Origin: Microbulbifer yueqingensis
GTDB lineage: Bacteria; Pseudomonadota; Gammaproteobacteria; Pseudomonadales; Cellvibrionaceae
Length of the DNA: 64,000 nt
Assembly: GCF_900100355.1 (NCBI RefSeq)
Contig: NZ_FNFH01000002.1
Location: 620,001 to 684,000, forward strand
Direction: 5' to 3'
Both the position numbers and the translations under genes were made by a program. Positions 52,682 to 62,108 of the stretch are shown piece after piece; within the stretch, counting starts at the first letter, position 1, and each line of letters starts with the position of its first letter. The notes beneath the pieces are model-generated. The model did no database searches. It was not told the origin of the DNA and saw nothing but the letters and a program-made list of their open reading frames with translations.

Positions 52682-53566
52682 ATGCAACAGCAAACCATAT
52701 TCGTCGTCGTCGACCCCAATGACGATCAACATGTCGCCCTGGAGCGCGCGCTGGCCACCGCCCGCCTGCGCTCACCCCAACCGCGCCTGCTGGTGTTCGT
52801 CGCAGTGGATGGCGAAGCGGTGGATACCCGCGCAGTCAACGACCACCTGTTCCGTGACGAGCACTGGTTCCGCGAAGCCATTCGCGAACCCATTGCGGAG
52901 GCGGGCCTCGAGTGCGAGATCCAGGTGTGCTGGTCCAGCGACTGGCAGGGCGCCATCATCCAGGAATCCAAGCGCTGTAACGCCGAGATGATCTATCTGC
53001 CGGTCCATGCCAAGACCAGCCGGCGCTTCACCTTCGCCGAGTCCAAGTGGCAGGTACTCAAGGGCGCCCGCTGCCCGGTAGTGCTAATCCGCCCGGGGGC
53101 AAAGGCCCGGCGCAAGGTAGTCCTGGCCACGGTCAACTACCAGGCCAAAACCGCCAAGCAGCGCCAGCTCAACCGGCAAATCAGCGAGCGTGCGCGCTAC
53201 ATCGCCGCCAACTACGATGCAGAACTGCATCTGGTGAACGCCTACCTCGATTCCATGTTGTACCCTGACCGGGGCGCGCTGGCCAAGCTGGCTTCCAAGA
53301 CCGGCGTGCCGGCCAACCGCATCCACGTCCATCGCGGTTACACCAGTGACGTGGTGGCCGCTGTCGCCGGTGAAATCGATGCGGATGTGGTAGTGATGGG
53401 CACCCTCAACCAGTACGGCGCCACGGGCACCCTGCTGCGCGGCAATACCGCCGAGCGGGTAATCGGCGAGCTGGACGTGGATGTAATGGTATGTAACGAA
53501 TTCACTTTCACCGACAGCGAAAGCGCGGCAGCCGAAGCGGAGGAGGCTGCAGAGGCGACCACCTGA
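52682..53566 (+). CDS. Tandem universal stress protein (UspE-like)
   Basis: The 294-residue protein has two Usp domains (about 1-140 and 150-285). The second retains the ATP-binding pattern ADVVVMGTLNQYGATGTLLRG; the first is degenerate (AEMIYLPVHAKTSRRFTF). A short acidic Ala/Glu tail ends it. Such proteins support survival under stress, often microaerobic. The ribosome-binding site GAGGAGA is ideal. It is unrelated to the sugar genes around it and has its own putative ANR box. Confidence 0.9.
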   Translation: MQQQTIFVVVDPNDDQHVALERALATARLRSPQPRLLVFVAVDGEAVDTRAVNDHLFRDEHWFREAIREPIAEAGLECEIQVCWSSDWQGAIIQESKRCNAEMIYLPVHAKTSRRFTFAESKWQVLKGARCPVVLIRPGAKARRKVVLATVNYQAKTAKQRQLNRQISERARYIAANYDAELHLVNAYLDSMLYPDRGALAKLASKTGVPANRIHVHRGYTSDVVAAVAGEIDADVVVMGTLNQYGATGTLLRGNTAERVIGELDVDVMVCNEFTFTDSESAAAEAEEAAEATT

Positions 53567-53652
53567 AGCAGGTTGCCTCTAGCCGCCGCGACAGCAGCGG
53601 CGGGATGCGGGCGGGCCTGTTTTACTGGCGCCCGCAGCCCGCACGGGCTGCT

Positions 53653-55344
53653 TCAGCCCCGGTCGACGGGGCCGAGCAGCACCATGTCAAACTCGCCGTC
53701 GACGGTCACCGCCCCGTCCTTCACTGTCAGCTGCTGGCCGGAATAAAAATCCCGGACCGCGGTACCGTCGGCAAAGATTCCACCAACGGCCACTTGCCTG
53801 GCGCCTGGTTCCAGGCCCAGGGCGACCACAACCGGCGCCTCACCCGGAAGTGTACGTGCAAACGTATAGGGCCGGTCCGCCAGTTTGCGGTGTTCGCCAG
53901 CACCAACAGAGAGGTGCGCCTGGCGGAACTGGCCGAGCTTCTGCCAGTGGGCCAGCAATTCCTGCGTGGCCGGCTTTTCCAGGTCCTCCCAGTTCATGGC
54001 GCTACGCAGCTGGGCATCCCCATTGGCGTCAGGAGCGTGCAACGGCCGGGCCAACTCATCTCCGTAATAGATCTGTGCCGCACCCGGCGCGAGCATCAGT
54101 TTGGTTGCGGCTTCCCGGGTACGCTGCCGCTCGCGGTCGAAGGAGTTCATATCATCGTGGGATGACAGGTAGTTGAGTACGCCCAGACCGTCCAGGGGCC
54201 CACCGTGCAGGTTTTCCGAATAGGTGGAGAACAGGCTCTCCCAGCCGTCATCGGCGCGCTGGGAGAAATCGAAGTTGATCAGGCTGTCGAATCCGTAGTT
54301 ATAGAAGTCCACCTGTCGATCGCCGAAATCGTAATTGCGCCCACGGGTCACACCAAAATCATTGGCGCCAAAACCGTAGACCTCCCCCACCATAAAGAAG
54401 TCACGGTCGTCGAGTTTCTCCCGGGGATTTTCCGCTCGCCACTCCGCCAGGGCCCTGCTCGCCTCCTTTTCAAGCACCGCCCAGACCTCCGGCTCAACAT
54501 GCTTGGTGGTGTCCACGCGGAATCCGTCCACCCCGTATTCCCGCACCCAGTCAGTGACCCATTTCACCAGGTAGTACTTTGGCGCGCGCGGGTATCCGGT
54601 GCGCGCGAAGAAGGCATCGAGCTCCGCCAGCTCCTGTTCGAGCCGGCCCTCGCGCTGCCACTTTTCCAGCAGCTGTGGCGGCAGCTCGACCGGTTCTTCG
54701 CTCTCGGTGCGGATGTCCGGCAGGTTATCGACAAGCGTACAGCTCACGGTGCCGGCAAAACCGGACCAGTCACACACAGGATCGGGGCGCACCCAGGACT
54801 GCGGTGCCAGCAGGTCTTGCCCGGTGACGGGCCCGGTGTGGTTGATCACCACGTCCAGCAGCACACGGATACCCCTGCTCCGGGCCTTTCCTATAAGCTC
54901 CGCCAGCTCGGCTTCGGTACCGAAGTTACGGTCAACCGCGGTCCAGTCTCTCGGCCAGTAGCCATGGTAGGCATAAGTGCGGCCTGTGCCCTCATCGGTG
55001 GCACCTTGTATTTGCTCATGCACGGGTGACATCCAGATGGCGTCGACCCCGAGATCATTGAAGTAACCGGCCTCCAGCTTCTCTATCACCCCCCGCAGGT
55101 CACCACCCATAAAGCCACGCAGGGGCGCGGCGTCATCTTCGCGGCCGTATGCCAGGTCATTGTCAGGGTTGCCATTGGCAAAGCGGTCGGGCAGCAGGAA
55201 ATATACGGTGGCATTGCGCCAGAAGGGGTCCACCTGCTGGCTTTCACCCGCCTGATACTGTTCTTCCACCTGCTCTGTCTCCGGCCCACAACCGGCCAGC
55301 AGGGCCACGCCTGCCAGTACGCACGCTAACTTCTTCTTTATCAT
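53653..55344 (-). CDS. MalS-like GH13 periplasmic alpha-amylase, lipoprotein
   Basis: The 563-residue protein has lipobox ALLAGC (lipidated Cys at about 18) after KKKLACVLAGV. GH13 regions: RVLLDVVINHTGP, DGFRVDTTKHV, MVGEVYGFGAN, YLSSHDDMNSF. The context YAYHGYWPRDWTAVDRNFGTE is the MalS (GH13_19) hallmark. It would cut maltodextrin from its reducing end in the periplasm or at the outer membrane. The start is taken at ATG 55344, dropping six upstream codons. A MalT half-site is about 75 bp upstream, and an esterase-family gene is divergent to it. Confidence 0.88.
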   Translation of the reverse strand: MIKKKLACVLAGVALLAGCGPETEQVEEQYQAGESQQVDPFWRNATVYFLLPDRFANGNPDNDLAYGREDDAAPLRGFMGGDLRGVIEKLEAGYFNDLGVDAIWMSPVHEQIQGATDEGTGRTYAYHGYWPRDWTAVDRNFGTEAELAELIGKARSRGIRVLLDVVINHTGPVTGQDLLAPQSWVRPDPVCDWSGFAGTVSCTLVDNLPDIRTESEEPVELPPQLLEKWQREGRLEQELAELDAFFARTGYPRAPKYYLVKWVTDWVREYGVDGFRVDTTKHVEPEVWAVLEKEASRALAEWRAENPREKLDDRDFFMVGEVYGFGANDFGVTRGRNYDFGDRQVDFYNYGFDSLINFDFSQRADDGWESLFSTYSENLHGGPLDGLGVLNYLSSHDDMNSFDRERQRTREAATKLMLAPGAAQIYYGDELARPLHAPDANGDAQLRSAMNWEDLEKPATQELLAHWQKLGQFRQAHLSVGAGEHRKLADRPYTFARTLPGEAPVVVALGLEPGARQVAVGGIFADGTAVRDFYSGQQLTVKDGAVTVDGEFDMVLLGPVDRG

Positions 55345-55416
55345 CGCTCGATCCGCAGCCATTGTTCGTAATTGTCTCTGCTTAAACCGTCACTCTAGCG
55401 CGCCGGCAAACCGCTG

Positions 55417-55435
55417 CCTCCCCCCGGCTCGGGGC
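55417..55435 (-). promoter_or_regulatory. Possible MalT half-site upstream of the MalS-like amylase
   Basis: The minus strand reads GGGGAGGCAG (8 of 10 to GGGGAGGAGG) about 75 bp before the amylase start; the partner arm is only GGGG. Weaker than the other repeats. Confidence 0.35.
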
Positions 55436-55496
55436 GTAGCCGCAGCGGCGTATAGCTGTGGCAGAATCACGGCCAGTAACCCGCAACGGAGCCCCC

Positions 55497-56396
55497 ATGC
55501 ACCCCAATTCAGCATCCGGCAACCGGCTATTGCTCCTCGCAGGCCTGTACCTGCTCTCTGTACTGGTCACAATGTCCGCCGTAGCAGCGGACGCGGACAA
55601 AGTGCCCGTCCCCGGTACCGCGACCGCAAATGTGCGGGTCCTGCCGGCAATGCAGATGGAACGCCTGGCGCGTGAGCGGACCGTCCGCCTGTACCTGCCA
55701 CCCGGATACGAAGGCGGCGACAGGCGCTATCCGGTCCTGTACATGCACGATGGCCAGAACCTGTTCGATGACGCAACTGCCTACGCCGGCGAGTGGGGCG
55801 TGGATGAAACCCTGAACCGGCTGGCAGCTGAGCGCGGTCTCGACCTGATCGTGGTGGGGATAGACCACGGTGGCGAACACCGTATTCACGAACTGACTCC
55901 CTTCGACCACCCCAAATACGCCGCGGCAGAGGGTGAGGCCTACCTGGAATTCGTGGTTCACCAGCTTAAACCCTATATTGACGGGCACTTCCGCACACTG
56001 GCCGGCCGGGAGCACACGGCCATTATGGGAAGCTCCCTGGGCGGCCTGATCTCGCACTATGCCATGCTGCGCTACCCCCAGGTATTCTCCCGGGCGGCGA
56101 TTTTCTCCCCCGCCTATTGGATCGCCCCGCCCATCCACCGGATGGCCGAAAACCGGCAGGGCGAGTTCCCTGCGCGAATGTACCTGCTGATGGGCGGCGC
56201 CGAGGGAGAGGAGATGCTCGAGGGCTACCGGGCCATGAAGGCCCTTCTCTCCCGGAAAATGCCCGCGACCTCCTGGCATGCAAGCCTCGTGGATGGCGCC
56301 GCACATAATGAGGGTTTCTGGCGGACCCAATTTGCGCCGGCCGTGACCTGGCTGTTCGATCAACCCGCCCGCCAAGACGAGACCGGGGCCGAGTAG
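55497..56396 (+). CDS. Exported alpha/beta hydrolase, esterase D/S-type
   Basis: The 299-residue protein has a signal peptide (about 1-30). Typical PF00756 features are RTVRLYLPPGYEGGDRRYPVL, MHDGQNLFDD and the nucleophile elbow IMGSSLGGLISHYA, with a late His in GAAHNEGFW. Similar enzymes flank amylases in other starch loci; roles proposed include removing acyl groups from glycans or siderophores. The start at ATG 55497 has ACGGAG upstream. Confidence 0.8.
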   Translation: MHPNSASGNRLLLLAGLYLLSVLVTMSAVAADADKVPVPGTATANVRVLPAMQMERLARERTVRLYLPPGYEGGDRRYPVLYMHDGQNLFDDATAYAGEWGVDETLNRLAAERGLDLIVVGIDHGGEHRIHELTPFDHPKYAAAEGEAYLEFVVHQLKPYIDGHFRTLAGREHTAIMGSSLGGLISHYAMLRYPQVFSRAAIFSPAYWIAPPIHRMAENRQGEFPARMYLLMGGAEGEEMLEGYRAMKALLSRKMPATSWHASLVDGAAHNEGFWRTQFAPAVTWLFDQPARQDETGAE

Positions 56397-56650
56397 CCGG
56401 CCTCGATCGGCACGTTGTAACTCCCACCCGGCGAGCATACCTTTGGCCTTACGGCCAGCGCCGCGCGTTTGCAGCGCGCCGTTTTCCCCACTCGCGGGAA
56501 TCGGTACGAAACTGCGCCTTGCACCTGCTGTCTGAAGTTTTATGCTCATACCTGAGCCATTGTTAGGCTGCTGGTGCAGCGGCCTCTTCAACTCAATAAG
56601 CGCCAGCTCTCCGCCGGCGCATCCAATTCAAGGGACAGGGGATCGGGAAT

Positions 56651-57481
56651 ATGGCAGAAAACAATTCAAGCCGTGGTTGGATAATCGGGCTGGCGATCGT
56701 GGTCGCCGTGGCGATAGGCGCCTATTTCTTTCTGACCTCGGCGCCCGAGCCCGAGATACCGCCGGTGGTAAGTGAGCCGGAACCGGAGCCCGAGCCCAAG
56801 GTGGACCTGGAGCCGGAGCCTGAGCCCGAGACCGCAGATACCGGGGAGCAGGAGCCAGCCGCGGAACCCGAGCGCGAACTCCCTCCCCTCAATGAGAGTG
56901 ACGAGGCGGTACGGAAGGACCTGCTGAGCCTGGCCCCGGACGGCGCACTGGGCCGCTGGCTGGTATCCGATGAGGTCATCCGCAAATGGGTGGCCGCCGT
57001 CAACGCCGCTTCCAGCGGCCAGATGATGGCCAAGAACCGGCCGTACAATTCACCTCCGGGATCACTCGTCGTGGAGAAGGAAGGGGCCACCGGTATGGTG
57101 CTCTCCGAAGAGAACTACCAGCGTTACGATACGCCGGTGCGCCTTCTGGCGAACATGAACAACGACGCCGCAATGAGGCTGTACAGGTTCTGGTACCCTC
57201 GCCTCGCGGAGGCCTTTGCCGAACTGGGAATGCAGGACAAGACCTTCCATGACCAGGTCCTGAAGGCGATCGACGTGGCTCTCGATGCGCCGGAAGTCGA
57301 CCGGCCCATCCAGCTGGTGCGCCCGTCGGTCTACTACAAGTTCGCCGATCCCAAGCTGGAGAAGCTGCCCGGCGTACACAAGCTCATGATCCGCCTGGGA
57401 CCCGACAACGCGGGGCGTGTGAAAGCAAAACTTCGGGAGCTGCAGTCGGAGCTGCAACAGTTCCAGCCACCGCGCCAGTAG
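56651..57481 (+). CDS. DUF3014 family membrane-anchored protein
   Basis: The 276-residue protein has one N-terminal membrane segment (WIIGLAIVVAVAIGAYFFL), then a proline/glutamate-rich spacer (about 30-85, many EPEP units) and a conserved periplasmic domain: GRWLVSDEVIRKWVAAVNA, NYQRYDTPVRLLANMNNDAAM and VYYKFADPKLEKLPGVHKLMI. That is DUF3014, whose function is unknown. The spacer length suggests the domain reaches away from the membrane. Confidence 0.85.
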   Translation: MAENNSSRGWIIGLAIVVAVAIGAYFFLTSAPEPEIPPVVSEPEPEPEPKVDLEPEPEPETADTGEQEPAAEPERELPPLNESDEAVRKDLLSLAPDGALGRWLVSDEVIRKWVAAVNAASSGQMMAKNRPYNSPPGSLVVEKEGATGMVLSEENYQRYDTPVRLLANMNNDAAMRLYRFWYPRLAEAFAELGMQDKTFHDQVLKAIDVALDAPEVDRPIQLVRPSVYYKFADPKLEKLPGVHKLMIRLGPDNAGRVKAKLRELQSELQQFQPPRQ

Positions 57482-57557
57482 CTCATTGTTTCGGGAGACA
57501 GCAGCTCGCCGTCTCCCTGTGAAACGGCTGCCGGGGCGCATTCCCGGCCGCCGCCCT

Positions 57558-59060
57558 TCACACCTCCGGGGGCAGGAACTTTTCGTGTTCCGGCATTTTC
57601 CTCACGGTGCCGTCTACCAGGGTCTTCAGGCTGGACATCAGGTCAGCGAGCTGCTCTCCGGTAAGGGAATCCGCAATCGTATGGTGGTCCTCGGGGATGA
57701 CACCCTGGCCAATCAATACCTGTTGCCAGGCGACTTCGGTGAACAGGTCATCGTAATCCCGGAAGACCTTCCCCGTGTGCCGGAACAACTCGATTTTTTC
57801 CTCCAGGCTGGCGGGAATATCCATCCGCTCACAGTCGCGCCAGAAGTCACTGTCACGGCGCTGGTTGGCCTTGTAGTGCAGGATAATGAAGTCGCGGATA
57901 CGCTCCATTTCAACCCGCGACTGCCGGTTGAATTCCGCCACCTCCTGCGGACGGATGCCCGCATGGGGGAAACACTTGATCAGGCGCGTGGCCGCGGACT
58001 GCACCAGGTGGATACTGGTTGATTCCAGCGGCTCGAGGAAACCACTGGAAAGCCCGATACTGACCACGTTCCGGTTCCACTGCTTGCGCCGGCGGCCGGT
58101 GCGGAAACGGATCAGGCGCGGCTCGTCCAGGGGCTCTGCATCCAGGTTTTCCAGCAGGGCGCCCTGCGCCTCCTCGTCGCTCCAGTGCCTGCTCGAATAG
58201 ACCATGCCATTGCCCGTGCGATGTTGCAGCGGGATACGCCACTGCCAGCCCGCCTCGTGGGCAATGGAGCGGGTATAGGGAACCAGCGGTGTTAGCGCGG
58301 CACTCGGCACGGCGATCGCACGGTCACATGGTAGCCAGTGGGACCAGTCCTCGTACCCGGTGCCAAGGGTCTTCTCAATCAGCAGGGCAGCCATACCGGA
58401 ACAATCCACGTACAGGCCGCTCTCCACCAGCTGGCCGTTTTCCAGGACCAGGCCGTCAACAAAACCACTGTGCGGGTCGACCTTCACCTCACTCACCGTG
58501 CCTTCGATCCGTTTTACGCCTTTGCTCTCCGCATAGCGGCGCAGGAACCGGGCATAGAGGCCTGCATCGAAATGGTACGCATAGGAAATACCGGGGAGGC
58601 TGGTGCCCGGGATCTGCGCCAGCGGGGCGAACTTGTTGTGACGCGCAGCCTGGTAGTTCAGGGAGTATTCCCACAGGCTGGCATCATTCCCCTGCTTCCG
58701 GCTCCTGTTCCAGAAATGGTGAAAATCACAGAAAGGAAAGTTCTTGCCGATGGAACCAAAGGCGTGCATGTAACTTTCACCCTTCCGCCACCAGTCCTCG
58801 AACTGGATACCCAGCTTGATGGTACCTTTGGTGGCCTGCAGGAATTCCCGCTCGTCCAGCCCGAGCGCCTGGTTGAAATTGAGGATAGGGGGAATGGTGG
58901 CCTCGCCAACCCCGACCGTGCCGATCTTGTCTGATTCCACCAGGGTGATGTTGATGGACTTGCCCAGTACCTTGGCCAGGAGGGCGGCCGTCATCCAGCC
59001 GGCAGTACCACCTCCCAGTACCACCACATCTTTTATTATCTTGTCGCTCACTATGTACAC
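57558..59060 (-). CDS. Tryptophan-halogenase-like flavoprotein next to the TonB receptor
   Basis: The 500-residue protein has the FAD site GGGTAGWMTA (16-25), a Lys aligned with the catalytic lysine of flavin halogenases (K82 in GTIKLGIQFEDW) and the WxWxIP motif (W272-Q-W-R-I-P277). It is therefore complete for halogenase motifs. Genes of this family repeatedly sit beside sugar-type TonB receptors in proteobacteria, where no halogenated product is known. It is downstream of the receptor on the same strand, after a terminator, and its substrate is unknown. Confidence 0.88.
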   Translation of the reverse strand: MYIVSDKIIKDVVVLGGGTAGWMTAALLAKVLGKSINITLVESDKIGTVGVGEATIPPILNFNQALGLDEREFLQATKGTIKLGIQFEDWWRKGESYMHAFGSIGKNFPFCDFHHFWNRSRKQGNDASLWEYSLNYQAARHNKFAPLAQIPGTSLPGISYAYHFDAGLYARFLRRYAESKGVKRIEGTVSEVKVDPHSGFVDGLVLENGQLVESGLYVDCSGMAALLIEKTLGTGYEDWSHWLPCDRAIAVPSAALTPLVPYTRSIAHEAGWQWRIPLQHRTGNGMVYSSRHWSDEEAQGALLENLDAEPLDEPRLIRFRTGRRRKQWNRNVVSIGLSSGFLEPLESTSIHLVQSAATRLIKCFPHAGIRPQEVAEFNRQSRVEMERIRDFIILHYKANQRRDSDFWRDCERMDIPASLEEKIELFRHTGKVFRDYDDLFTEVAWQQVLIGQGVIPEDHHTIADSLTGEQLADLMSSLKTLVDGTVRKMPEHEKFLPPEV

Positions 59061-59091
59061 CTGAGATGGGGATATGTGCTGACTTTCACAA

Positions 59092-59130
59092 ACAAAAAAG
59101 CCCTTGCAATAAACCTATTACAAGGGCTTT
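59092..59130 (-). terminator. Terminator between TonB receptor and halogenase-like gene
   Basis: On the minus strand AAAGCCCTTG...CAAGGGCTTT (10-bp stem, 14-nt loop) is followed by TTTTG, 28 bp after the receptor stop. Some read-through would be needed for co-expression of the halogenase. Confidence 0.8.
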
Positions 59131-59157
59131 GGTTGGCTCAACCTCTAACCGCGGGGA

Positions 59158-61932
59158 TTACAGCTCGTAGCTGAAGCCCAGCAAATAGATACTGCCATAG
59201 CTCTGGTAGTCGCGAACCTGCAGAGCGTTATCGCCACTCAGGGTGGTGAACGGCTCATCGGTGAGGTTCTGACCCTGCAGGTACACGGACAGACCCTCCA
59301 GGCCACTGATACCGGCATCGGCAAAGTCGTACCCCAGTTGGATATCGACGATGGTTTCACCCACGACATCGACCTGCTCAGTTGCGAACCCTACGCCATA
59401 TACCTCGCCCTTGAAGTCGTCACGCTTGCGCATGCTGGCACGGGCAGAGAAGCCATAGTTTTCGTAATAGGCAGTCAGGCTCTGGATACTCTCGGACAGG
59501 CCCGGCAGCTCGTAGTCGTTGCCGTTGGGGTCCTGGATATCGGATTCCAGTCCGGTATGGCTGGCCAGCACCCCGAAACCATCCAGGCTCTCGGAGAACA
59601 TATTGAACGGCAGGGCCACGGACAGCTCATAGCCGTGCAGTGTACCGCCACCACCATTTACCTTGCCGTAACCGGTGGCAGTGGAATTCGGCGGAACCTC
59701 GCCTGTCGCCGGATCTGCCACGCCTGTGAGGTCTACCTCGTAGTTGCCGTCAAAGGTCCACTGGTCCAGGTCTTTCCAGAACAGCGCCACGGAGAAATAG
59801 CCTTCTTCGCTGAAGTAGTTCTCATAAGACAGGTCGACCCCGACGGCCTCTTTCGGCTCCAGTTCCGGGTTGCCGCCACTGATACTCCAGTAGTTGCCGT
59901 TGCTATCCGGCTGCTGGCTGTAGCTCACCTCGACAGACGCATTCATCTCGTCCAGGCGTGCCCGGGAGATGGTTTTGGCTGCACCGAACCGCAGGGTCTG
60001 CTGGTCATCCAGTTCCAGCGCCAGGTTCAGGCTCGGCAGGAAGTGGCTGTAGTCGTGGCTGATATCGGTAGGGTCTGCCACTACCAGGCCGTCGACAGTA
60101 TTACCGGCGAAGCCCTGTGAGTTCTGCTCGGTATAGACATAGCGCATACCGGCGTTACCGGACAGCGGCAGGCCGGCAACCTGGGTCTCGAAATTCGCCT
60201 GCGCAAATGCGGAAGTGACCTCTTCGCCGACGGACCAGGACTTGGTCAGGTGGCTGAGGTTGGTCAGCGACTCAGCCAGCAGGTTGTAGTAGCCGTCGTT
60301 CAGCATAGCCGCCGCGTCATAGGCGATCATGTCACCCATGCCGATGAAGTCGAGGGAGGCGGTACCGAGGCGGTACTGTTCCGGCACTTCCAGCATTTCG
60401 GGGAAGTTCGCCAGGGTCATGAAGTAACCCTCGGACTTCTTGGTCTTCTCGCGGTCGCGATAGGAAATGCCATAGGAGACCTCGTTGACGATACCCACTT
60501 CGACCATCTGGCTGGCGGCCAGCTTCAGCGAGGTCAGCTCGTCGTCGATTTCCGGTGTGTTCAGGAAGCCATCCTGCGCGGTATTCTCCAGCGGGGTACC
60601 GGTAATCCCGTACTGCTCGTTCAGCGCAGAGCTCCAGCCCCAGGTCAGCGGGCCGCCCATCTGGATCAGGTTCCAGTCGCTGTAGTCCAGGCCGTGCTCA
60701 AACTTCGCACCCGTATTGCCGCCGTCAAAAGTGTAAGAGAGGTCATCGGCTGCGCCCTGGCCGTCACCGCGGCCGGTACCGGCGTAGCTCTCAAAGCTCC
60801 AGATATCGCGCTCCACTTCAGAGTGGCTGGCGTCGAACTCGATCTGCAGGGAATCAGTGAGGTCATACTTGGTATTGAAGCCGAATGACTTCAGCTTCGC
60901 GGCACGTGTCTCCAGGTCGTTACGCACCACAACCCGCTGGCCTTGTGTGGTGGCGCCGGTTACAAAACCGGTGGCCGGGTCTACTGTCGCCGTGGCGGGA
61001 TCGATGGAGCCCTGGCCCCAGGCGAACGGAATCTCGATACCGCGGAGGATTTTCTCGTCGGAGAAGTCCACGTACAGGGCATCGAAGGTCATATTGAGCT
61101 TGTCGTTCGGCTGGGCCTCGACCACCAGCATGGTGCTATCGCGATCGAGCACAGAGGAGCGCACGAACGGCTTGGCGCCCCCGAGGATCGAGTAGTTCTC
61201 GCCCTCGTAGGTGAACTCGGGATAACCCCAGGAATTCCAGCGCTCTTCCTGGTTCGGGGAGCTCATGGTGTTGTAGGCAAATGCCACACCGATGGTGTCG
61301 TCGGCGAACTGGTCGATGTAGGAGAAGGTCGCGCGGTGCCCGTCATCCTCGCCATCGGGGTTCAGCTTGTCGAAGCTGGTCATCTCATACTGGGTGTTCA
61401 CCTTGATGACGCGCTCGCCCCGCTCCAGCGGCTTGACGGTCTGCATGTCGATCACACCGGCAATACCCTCCGCCTCGATGCTGGCCTTGGGGGTCTTGTA
61501 GACGGTGACGCCGCTCATGATCTCGGACGGATAGAGGTCGAATTCCACACCGCGGTTGTCGCCGATGGAGACCTGCTCGCGCCCGTTGAAGGTGGTGGCG
61601 CTCTCGTTTTCACCGAAACCGCGGATGGAAACGCGGCTGGCGCGTCCGTCCAGGCGCTGGGCCGCCAGGCCCGGCAGGCGGGCGATGGATTCGGCAATGG
61701 AGGAGTCGGGCAGCTTGCCGATATCCTCGGCAGAAATCGCCTCAACAACGGCCTTGGCATCGCGTTTGGTGTCGATGGAATCCATCACACTCTTGCGGAA
61801 GCCGGTAACGGTGACCTCTTCCAGCGACTTGGCACCCTCTTCCTGCGCAAGGGCGCCGAAGGAAGCAGTTGCCGTCGCTGCTATCGCTGCGGACAGCAGG
61901 GCTGGCCGGAAGCGCTTATTATTTGAACTCAT
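59158..61932 (-). CDS. TonB-dependent receptor, maltodextrin type
   Basis: The 924-residue protein has a signal peptide ending ALA-Q (about 1-29). A TonB box (EEVTVTGFR) precedes the plug (SIAESIARLPGLAAQRLDGR, SIRGFGENESATTFNGREQ) and a 22-strand barrel ending in YLLGFSYEL with a terminal aromatic-x-Leu. It matches the long proteobacterial TonB-receptor type (TIGR01782-like), including the Caulobacter maltodextrin receptor MalA. It imports oligosaccharides through the outer membrane. Three ATGs occur in a row; the third (61932) is best spaced from GGGAG. Paired perfect MalT boxes lie about 70-90 bp upstream. Confidence 0.9.
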   Translation of the reverse strand: MSSNNKRFRPALLSAAIAATATASFGALAQEEGAKSLEEVTVTGFRKSVMDSIDTKRDAKAVVEAISAEDIGKLPDSSIAESIARLPGLAAQRLDGRASRVSIRGFGENESATTFNGREQVSIGDNRGVEFDLYPSEIMSGVTVYKTPKASIEAEGIAGVIDMQTVKPLERGERVIKVNTQYEMTSFDKLNPDGEDDGHRATFSYIDQFADDTIGVAFAYNTMSSPNQEERWNSWGYPEFTYEGENYSILGGAKPFVRSSVLDRDSTMLVVEAQPNDKLNMTFDALYVDFSDEKILRGIEIPFAWGQGSIDPATATVDPATGFVTGATTQGQRVVVRNDLETRAAKLKSFGFNTKYDLTDSLQIEFDASHSEVERDIWSFESYAGTGRGDGQGAADDLSYTFDGGNTGAKFEHGLDYSDWNLIQMGGPLTWGWSSALNEQYGITGTPLENTAQDGFLNTPEIDDELTSLKLAASQMVEVGIVNEVSYGISYRDREKTKKSEGYFMTLANFPEMLEVPEQYRLGTASLDFIGMGDMIAYDAAAMLNDGYYNLLAESLTNLSHLTKSWSVGEEVTSAFAQANFETQVAGLPLSGNAGMRYVYTEQNSQGFAGNTVDGLVVADPTDISHDYSHFLPSLNLALELDDQQTLRFGAAKTISRARLDEMNASVEVSYSQQPDSNGNYWSISGGNPELEPKEAVGVDLSYENYFSEEGYFSVALFWKDLDQWTFDGNYEVDLTGVADPATGEVPPNSTATGYGKVNGGGGTLHGYELSVALPFNMFSESLDGFGVLASHTGLESDIQDPNGNDYELPGLSESIQSLTAYYENYGFSARASMRKRDDFKGEVYGVGFATEQVDVVGETIVDIQLGYDFADAGISGLEGLSVYLQGQNLTDEPFTTLSGDNALQVRDYQSYGSIYLLGFSYEL

Positions 61933-62000
61933 CATCATCTCCCTGGACTTATCGTTATGGTGAGTACCCTGCATCCTAGGTATACCCATCGTCCTTGACC

Positions 62001-62021
62001 TCCTCCCCCGAGGGGGGAGGA
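62001..62021. promoter_or_regulatory. Paired perfect MalT boxes (inverted) upstream of the TonB receptor
   Basis: TCCTCCCCC-GAG-GGGGGAGGA, extending so that both strands read GGGGAGGAGG exactly. It lies 69-89 bp upstream of the receptor ATG. Confidence 0.6.
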
Positions 62022-62108
62022 GGGGGGAGAAACAGCGGCGCGCCCTGACCGGGCGTCCCGTTACACCGTAACTCGTCTGGCTATCTCGACAAAAATCTCA
62101 TCTACGGC

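Noticed and set aside
53634..53651. GCAGCCC-GCAC-GGGCTGC as terminator after the universal stress gene
   Set aside because: A short stem without a U-run in a very GC-rich convergent region; not distinguishable from background.
60943..61926. 327-codon plus-strand frame inside the TonB receptor gene
   Set aside because: Antisense shadow of the plug and early barrel region.
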